The notes under the pieces are model-generated. The model did no database searches. It had not been told where the DNA came from and worked only from the letters and a program-made list of their open reading frames with translations. Position numbers and translations under genes: made by a program. From the NCBI GenBank assembly GCA_023897205.1, contig JAHWDD010000004.1, positions 3,596,001 to 3,660,000 of the forward strand: a DNA stretch of 64,000 nucleotides. The letters run 5' to 3'. Source of the stretch: Exophiala sp. HKRS030 (lineage: Eukaryota > Ascomycota > Eurotiomycetes > Chaetothyriales > Herpotrichiellaceae). This document shows positions 58,832 through 64,000 of the stretch, one piece after another (position 1 is the stretch's first letter; the number at the start of each line of letters is the position of its first letter).

Positions 58832-59473
58832 CTAGAATTGCTCGTTGACCCGGATGCCTAGTAGAGCCAGTCCCACGCCAGCGAGGGAGAGTAGAGTCGA
58901 GATTCGTGTGTCTGGCCTTTTCATCGTGTCGCCAATGGATTTGGGAGATTGGACTCTGCCGGAAAAGTGAGGCAGTGACAATAATCATGAGACAAGACGG
59001 ATCTGGCCAAATGTGATGGTGATGGTGACAGTGGGATGAACGGCCTCCGATATTCGTACGAGTTTTACTCTGGGTGTTGCACTTGGACAACGAAGCAAAG
59101 TACGGCGTAACACCTCTACGGCAAATTAGGGACCTAAACGCAGGCATACCCCTTAACTAAAGTTAGGTCTGAGCAACGAACATAGCACCTATAGCACCTA
59201 TAGCGCCTATAACATCTAGTTAAACAGAACATCACCATCACCGCCCCCCCCGCCCCCCCCGTGCAACGTGTAGCCATGTTACTCATAGTGATCAATTTTT
59301 GCATACCTGGCAATAATAATAGCCCATGCTGTGTCACACTCCTCGCTCGTTCGTTCATCATACGGTGTAAGCACCATCGTTACTCGGACATCCTCAGGAG
59401 GTGTGATCAGTCCGCTGGGAGGATGCTCGCTACATCCCTCAATCCGCTCCCGCAGATCTGCCAACTCGTATAG
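58832..59473 (-). CDS. Possible small split gene with hydrophobic C-terminal segment
   Basis: Two segments read well when joined: 59473-59307 (LYELADLRERIEGCSEHPPSG, then DVRVTMVLTPYDERTSEECD) and 58955-58832 (SPKSIGDTMKRPDTRIS, then LLSLAGVGLALLGIRVNEQF, stop). The donor CCAG|GTATGC and acceptor CCGGCAG give matching phases across a 351-nt intron. The hydrophobic stretch near the end could be a membrane segment. The first exon with its ATG is not found; an acceptor CAG lies just before the upper segment and a weak candidate start exon lies near 59730-59670. The long intron, with a C8-G-C8 run and a 9-bp tandem repeat, is unusual, so the model may be wrong. Confidence 0.33.
59182..59208. repeat. 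9-bp tandem repeat, three copies
   Basis: ATAGCACCT, ATAGCACCT, ATAGCGCCT in direct succession. It lies in the proposed intron of the small split gene, next to a C8-G-C8 tract (59244-59260). Confidence 0.8.
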
Positions 59474-61489
59474 CTGCTGCAAGTAATGATGATGCGGCAC
59501 TCCGTACGAGCTCCGTGGGCCGCAGAAACCCCAGAAATGCGCCGAAGAGGAGGGTGATTATTTCAGCAGATCCTTCCCTTCGTTGTTTGTCTCTGTTCTC
59601 TCATCCCACCCTCACACCATCATCTGGCAATATGCGGCCCTCTAACCTCACCACTCAAATTACATCAATTCGCAAGGTCACGGCTACTATCCGTCGTGTG
59701 CGGCAACCAGCTTGTTTCTGACTCATCGCCCCGACGATTGCTGCCCAAAGGCCGGAGTAATAATGCTGTAGCTACCCCAGGACCCTTTCTCCGACATTCA
59801 CGTCGGTGGATGTCGGGCGCCAGAGAAACATGGTGTGGGCAGTAGCCTAATCAAGAGTATAGTATGTAAGTTCTGGGACCCTTGCGACCTGAACTGGTGG
59901 ACCTGCCCTTCATCTCGCGGACCGACTCCCGAAGACTACAGGTACTCGACTTATCCACGTACAGACGGTATCAAACTCCCTACGCCGTGGAAAGCACTGT
60001 GACTACGGAACTGTTTTGTCCTTTGCTCGGGTGTGCGTAACAGGCTATTCTTCACAGCCTTCCGAAATTGTTCTCTTATTAAGCGAGGCATCCGGCCACA
60101 ATGGCGGTTGCATCCTGCTGGGCTTTGCGCTCCACTCGCAATAGACCCTGGGGACGGGGGACCACCGGAGAGACATCTCAAGCCTCACTTTGGTCGACCC
60201 GAGGTTTCGTCGCGGTGAAGCCCCCATCCCTGGCGGCCTACCTTGGGCAGGTATCTGCAATTTAGGCAAAGTCCCGGCAAAGTCTCGTCTCGAGGCCAAC
60301 AGGTACTTTGCCACCAATTTTCCGCCTACGAGGTACCTTCCAACACCTCGGTCTCGACATGTGAAGTACCCACTGGGAGATTCCCCCTTCCTCTCGTTCC
60401 TGCTCCTCGGTTCGATCCACAACCCGAGTAGTCAATCTTTGGTGTCGCATCCGCTCGTTCGTGTGCTCGTAAAGCATCTTTGGCCCCTGCTACGCTTTGG
60501 CCCTTCGTTCTGCTTCCGCGCAGACGGCGCGATGCAGGGGGTGCTGGCCCAGTATCAAAATGTTGCCATCACCGTGGGATTTCCAGAATGAGAAGAGAAG
60601 AAATTTTTGTGGACATCCTCACTTTTCCACCCGAGCTCTCACAACGGCGAGGCAAGCAGCATTATCGGTCTGGTGTCGAAAGGTCCAAGCGGGCTAGCTA
60701 CTCTCTCGATTGCCAGATACAGACATACTTTGTAGTGAGCCGTGCGAGCTCCGCAAGCTGATTCCGATATTCAGGCTCTTTAATAAGCCCCACATTGCTC
60801 GAGAATCCTTCTCTACAGCAGAGTTGTATTGCCGACCACGGGCCGATCGTTGAGCAGTGGCTAGTGTTCTGCCTCAATTTGTTCTGTACCGCACATCGAA
60901 CCAAAGTGGATGAGTCTAGTTCCATCAATTTTGCAGGTTCTCGAAGTAGCATCACGATGTTCAAGTGGTGAGCAAGGTCTCACCGACTGTAACGGTCTTC
61001 CAAGTCAACAGATGCCACACCTTGCAAATGTTTTCTTTCGTGGATAAATTTTCTGCTAGTCTTCGGGGTATAGGACCCGAGTCAGTCTGGCCCAGGAGAT
61101 TTAGCACCGCGGTGGCACTTTACAGCACATGTCAGGAGTCAGTCGAACCGTTGTTCAGGAGAACCAAATGATCTAGGCCGTGATAATTGACAGACACTAG
61201 ATAAGAGAGGACTCTACCACTACACTTGCGCTCTCACTGAACAAAGATGTGAGCAATGAAGTTGACATGTTCGTTGGCGGTCCAGGTCATGCATAACCGA
61301 CCCGGCCAGATGTCGGCTTGCCATTCAGGGTCCAATCTTGCATGTACCAGTGTCACTGCGTTCAGTACTATACTCAAGTCTGGACGGTTAGTCCCTGAGG
61401 ACTGAGTGCTCTGGCAAACTCCAAGGACCCATCAACAGCACAGTTTACACAATCTATCTGACTGCCAGACCTCGAGGCCTGTCTGGTTA
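59474..61489. other. Gene-poor region
   Basis: 2 kb without a supportable gene. A stretch near 59880-59990 reads EDYRYSTYPRTDGIKLPTPW in one frame before a stop and could be a relic, but nothing around it supports a gene. Confidence 0.4.
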
Positions 61490-61892
61490 TCAAACAGTCT
61501 GCTCGCCCAACAAGGTCCATCTTAGGAAGCTGCTGCTGGCGAAGCTTACATATGCGTCGCATGACTGTATGCCATGATGAGGCTGTGTGTTAGCGCCGGT
61601 GTAGCTACGTCTCCTAAAGATTGATGGTTCAATAAAAAAGCCAGATATATATGCATGGTCAGCCTTACAAGCGATACACAGCTGACTTGTAATCAGCTGT
61701 GCCTTGCTCATGACCGCCGGTGACGCTCCCGCTGGGGCTGGCTGAAGGAAGAGAATAGGAACCCCAGTAGCAAAGCTTGCTGGCAGCTGTGGGAGCCGGT
61801 CTTCGAATTTTGTCCAGTGTTCTTCGACTCCCCTCCTTCTTGGATACTTCATGATCCAAGCGTACATGGTTCCGGTGAAGTCGGCTCCGATG
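61490..61892 (-). pseudogene. Isolated exon-like open frame, possible relic
   Basis: After an acceptor-like GGCACAG the frame runs as NFIGADFTGTMYAWIMKYP, then EEHWTKFEDRLPQLPASFATG and VPILFLQPAPAG, in unusually protein-like composition for this region. I could not connect it to a start exon or to a downstream exon; the frame continues with less convincing sequence to a stop near 61490. It may be an exon of a missed or broken gene. Family unknown. Confidence 0.25.
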
Positions 61893-62467
61893 AAGTTCCT
61901 GTGCCTCTTTCATTGGTGACCTCCGCTTGCTTCACAGGACTCTTTGCGTTTGTCCAAAATGGAGGTATTCGAATACGGACACGATGCTGCTCCCCGGATT
62001 CTTCCTTTTGTGGGGAGCTTTACGAGCTCGAATGCCATCTGTGCGAGCTCACTCACGACACGGCAGGAAGCACATCCTCGGAATTCGTTCTGGCCAGTAA
62101 AGTGTCGAATGTTGGAGATCGTCATCCGAGAACCTTTGCTAGTTTTCGTGCGGGAAGTGATCGCTTTTCGTGGTCAGCATGCACCCCACGTAATAGCTTG
62201 GACCCTTGTTTTTCGCTGCCGCACTCCGTATCTGCGCTTGAAATCCCTACATCGGAAGATGGCATGCGGAGGTGGTTGCTAAAGGGTGGCTGTGAGCGTG
62301 AATTGCAGCCGGCACAACAATCATAGGATTCTCGACTCCCAAAGACTGTCCGTGTGATGTGGGAAAGGTGGAAGGGTGAAGGGCAGCCTGCAACCATTAC
62401 TGTAGAGCACTCTAGGCCCCGAGTCCCGAACTCGCGTGGGGCGGCGTTCCCAATGCGCTCGAGATTT

Positions 62468-62481
62468 TAGTCACGTGACTA
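62468..62481. promoter_or_regulatory. 14-bp palindrome with CACGTG core
   Basis: TAGTCACGTGACTA is a perfect palindrome containing GTCACGTGAC, a strong Cbf1/bHLH-type core, yet no gene starts nearby. Confidence 0.4.
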
Positions 62482-63593
62482 GAAGTCTTGGCAAAACATC
62501 TTGCCTCGGCAATACTCCGTACTGGAATCAAAACAAACAAAACCAGTTTCCGGCCAGATGCTGTTGCTGGAATTGGGCCAGACTCTGTGATGTCGTAGCC
62601 CCTTGACTTGACTGTTATTCCATTGGCATGTTGTTGCAGGCCTAGTGACGCCTTTGAGCATGCAATGCTACTTTCTCCACTGATACAAGGTAGACATTGT
62701 GACATGCGAAGCTTCTTAAGCGATACCGCATCTCTGAAAGATATGCCTTGGCTGTTATTGATGCGTACATATCTATATTTAACTATCAGAACAGGAAAAC
62801 AGAAAATTGCTCTGAATCTATGTCTGAGACACTTGATTGTTGCCATTAGATTTCCTATTCATTTTGGTTGCACCTACCATTAACACTCCTTCTGACGTTG
62901 AGTCATGTGTTCACTCATCTCACCAGTAGATCATCACTCAAGGGAAGAGCCTTTGGTACGGTCGAGTCCATTCAAAAGGTGACGAAGGTGTCAGTGGATT
63001 TGGACTGTATTTGTGGTATATCCACGCCCTCCAGCAAAACGATGGAATGGATCCTCGACCAATGCTGGTCTGTTAGCACATGCTTGTAGGAAGCACTGGA
63101 GAATCCAGTCAAACTTTGCTGCCCCTTGGGATGGGCGCCTCGTCTGGGTGAGTTTCAATGGCATCACGCTTTCTTCAGCAAGATCCACCATGAACCATCG
63201 TACACGAGTCGACGACGATGCCGGTGATGATCAACATCAGTTGTATTCACCCCGAGTCTCCTTCGACGCCCGCCCAGCAGTTTTGAAGAGGTTACGTGTT
63301 GTACCTGCTGGGGGCGTTTGATCTACTGTAGTTCTTCTCCTTTGTACCAAGGACCTTCAATACAAGGCGACCGGGGGAGAAAACTCTGTTCTCTGACTTC
63401 GCGGCGGGCAAAACCGTGGGCATGCGGTCCAAGGCCTACATGACCTTGTTAACTATTGCTCAGTTTATCATGGCTGTTGAGGCCCGACGTGGCAGCAGCT
63501 TCACTCAAACGCAAATATCCACGACAGTCACTGCCTGTCATCAGCAGAGTGGGGGAGTCGTCACTGCCTTCGCCCCTGAGGCTTCAAACTTTA

Positions 63594-63601
63594 TATATAA
63601 A
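63594..63601 (+). promoter_or_regulatory. TATA box of the right-edge gene
   Basis: TATATAAA, 109 bp upstream of the ATG at 63710 and the best TATA match near it. Confidence 0.45.
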
Positions 63602-63709
63602 ACGTTCGATGCCTTGTCCGTCGATCTGAAAAGTCCCCTGCCGTTTGACCCCGAAACCTGGACACGAATCTAATCAGTCTCCTTCATCCAGTCTTATTGA
63701 ACTACAGCC

Positions 63710-64000
63710 ATGTCTTACTCTTGGTACGCAGATGCTGAATTCCCCAAAGCCATCGCGCCAAGGGAGTGGTACCAATATCCGCCTATCGAAGCAGGAGCAC
63801 CAAAAGATTGGCCAAAGACACGACTAGGGGGTCTTCCGTCGTTCCTGTTGAAGCAAATCCTAGTCTACCTCTGTGAGACGCGCTCGAATCAATGCGATGT
63901 CACTGCGCCAACCAGGTTGAGACGGCGTGAGACCAGTGGGCTGTTCTCAGAATTTGTTCGACACACTCGTGGTGTCCTTGGAACGTGTACACAATTACGA
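63710..64000 (+). CDS. 5' end of an F-box-like protein (right-edge partial)
   Basis: An ATG in good context (AGCCATGTC) opens a frame of 97 codons that runs off the window without a stop. It begins MSYSWYADAEFPKAIAPREW and contains LGGLPSFLLKQILVYLCETR, which resembles the first helices of an F-box (LPxELLxxILxYL). F-box proteins recruit substrates to SCF ubiquitin ligases. The call rests on this short motif; the rest of the gene lies outside. A TATA box lies 109 bp upstream. Confidence 0.5.
   Translation, partial: MSYSWYADAEFPKAIAPREWYQYPPIEAGAPKDWPKTRLGGLPSFLLKQILVYLCETRSNQCDVTAPTRLRRRETSGLFSEFVRHTRGVLGTCTQLR

Larger units (their letters stand above)
61893..63709. other. Gene-poor region up to the right-edge gene
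   Basis: 1.8 kb with no supportable gene. Contains a 14-bp palindrome (62468-62481), a TACTCCGTA copy (62513-62521) and, at the right, a TATA box for the last gene. Confidence 0.45.

Noticed and set aside
57874..58848. 324-codon open frame on the plus strand
   Set aside because: Biased composition (Trp/Arg/Gly-rich, CECECDCEG from a microsatellite), no motif, overlapping minus-strand frames, and it lies in the upstream region of another gene.
60045..60591. Overlapping 125- and 133-codon frames on opposite strands
   Set aside because: No motif, no splice logic and no agreement between frames; could be relic DNA but cannot be supported.
63422..63673. 83-codon frame with a signal-like start, just before the right-edge gene
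   Set aside because: It ends 37 bp before the next ATG and contains that gene's TATA box, so it is more likely promoter sequence.
45777..63709. tRNA, 5S, snRNA, transposon or LTR in the gene-poor part
   Set aside because: I looked for GGTTCGA-type T-loops with matching stems, U2/U6 core words, transposase or reverse-transcriptase motifs and terminal repeats. Candidates such as 60413 fail to fold, and no LTR pair was seen.
1..64000. CRISPR array or prokaryotic operon signals
   Set aside because: Spliceosomal introns throughout show a eukaryotic nuclear genome, and no regularly spaced direct repeats were seen.

Overview
The window looks like nuclear DNA of a filamentous ascomycete (Pezizomycotina). 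Genes are split by short introns, mostly 46-126 nt, with GTANGT-like donors and CTAAC/CTGAC-like branch sites. Intergenic sequence is compact up to about 45.8 kb. The gene set (longin R-SNARE, ESCRT-III Vps24, p23, Yra1/ALY, Tma46, Zn2Cys6 regulators, an Rco3-type sugar transporter) fits Eurotiomycetes. A black-yeast relative (Chaetothyriales) is my best guess, from general impression only. Exon boundaries were set by hand from reading frame, splice signals and family conservation; every multi-exon model given here closes in frame.

Layout. 0-12.4 kb holds housekeeping genes: the 3' end of an unknown gene, a VAMP7/Nyv1-type SNARE, a large UIM-containing acidic protein, the mRNA-export adaptor Yra1/ALY, ESCRT-III Vps24 and the Hsp90 co-chaperone p23/Sba1. 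14.1-30.1 kb holds seven metabolic or regulatory genes: cyclase-family hydrolase, MFS sugar transporter, succinate-semialdehyde-type aldehyde dehydrogenase, Zn2Cys6 regulator, transaldolase paralogue, cytochrome P450 and secreted amidase. A second Zn2Cys6 regulator follows at 31.0-34.2 kb. 34.5-45.8 kb returns to housekeeping-type genes: an unknown membrane protein, Tma46, a small single-pass protein and a 1687-residue WD40 protein. From 45.8 kb to the right edge gene density collapses. Only a Ser-rich conserved-looking protein (56.7-57.3 kb), a doubtful split small gene near 59 kb, a decayed locus at 48.1-49.0 kb and the start of an F-box-like gene at the right edge can be supported.

Main discovery. 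A near-perfect palindrome, CCGGCGCCGG (CGG half-sites facing CCG), occurs six times with at least 9/10 identity. All six lie in promoters of the 14-30 kb block (15352, 15607, 20470, 23198, 27120, 27276), and I found none elsewhere in the 64 kb. It marks the cyclase/transporter, aldehyde dehydrogenase, regulator/transaldolase and P450/amidase promoters. I infer a compact, co-regulated, probably catabolic gene cluster run by its own Zn2Cys6 protein (20575-22981). The enzyme set suggests uptake, P450 oxidation and hydrolysis of a cyclic amide or ester, then oxidation of an aldehyde. The substrate cannot be read from the sequence.

Other notable points. The yra1/ALY gene has a 981-nt intron inside its RRM, a 30-nt exon and a GC-AG intron, recalling the autoregulatory long intron of yeast YRA1. 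The 9-mer TACTCCGTA/TACGGAGTA is strongly over-represented in intergenic DNA, especially at 51-55 kb. No rRNA, tRNA, CRISPR array or recognisable intact transposon was found.
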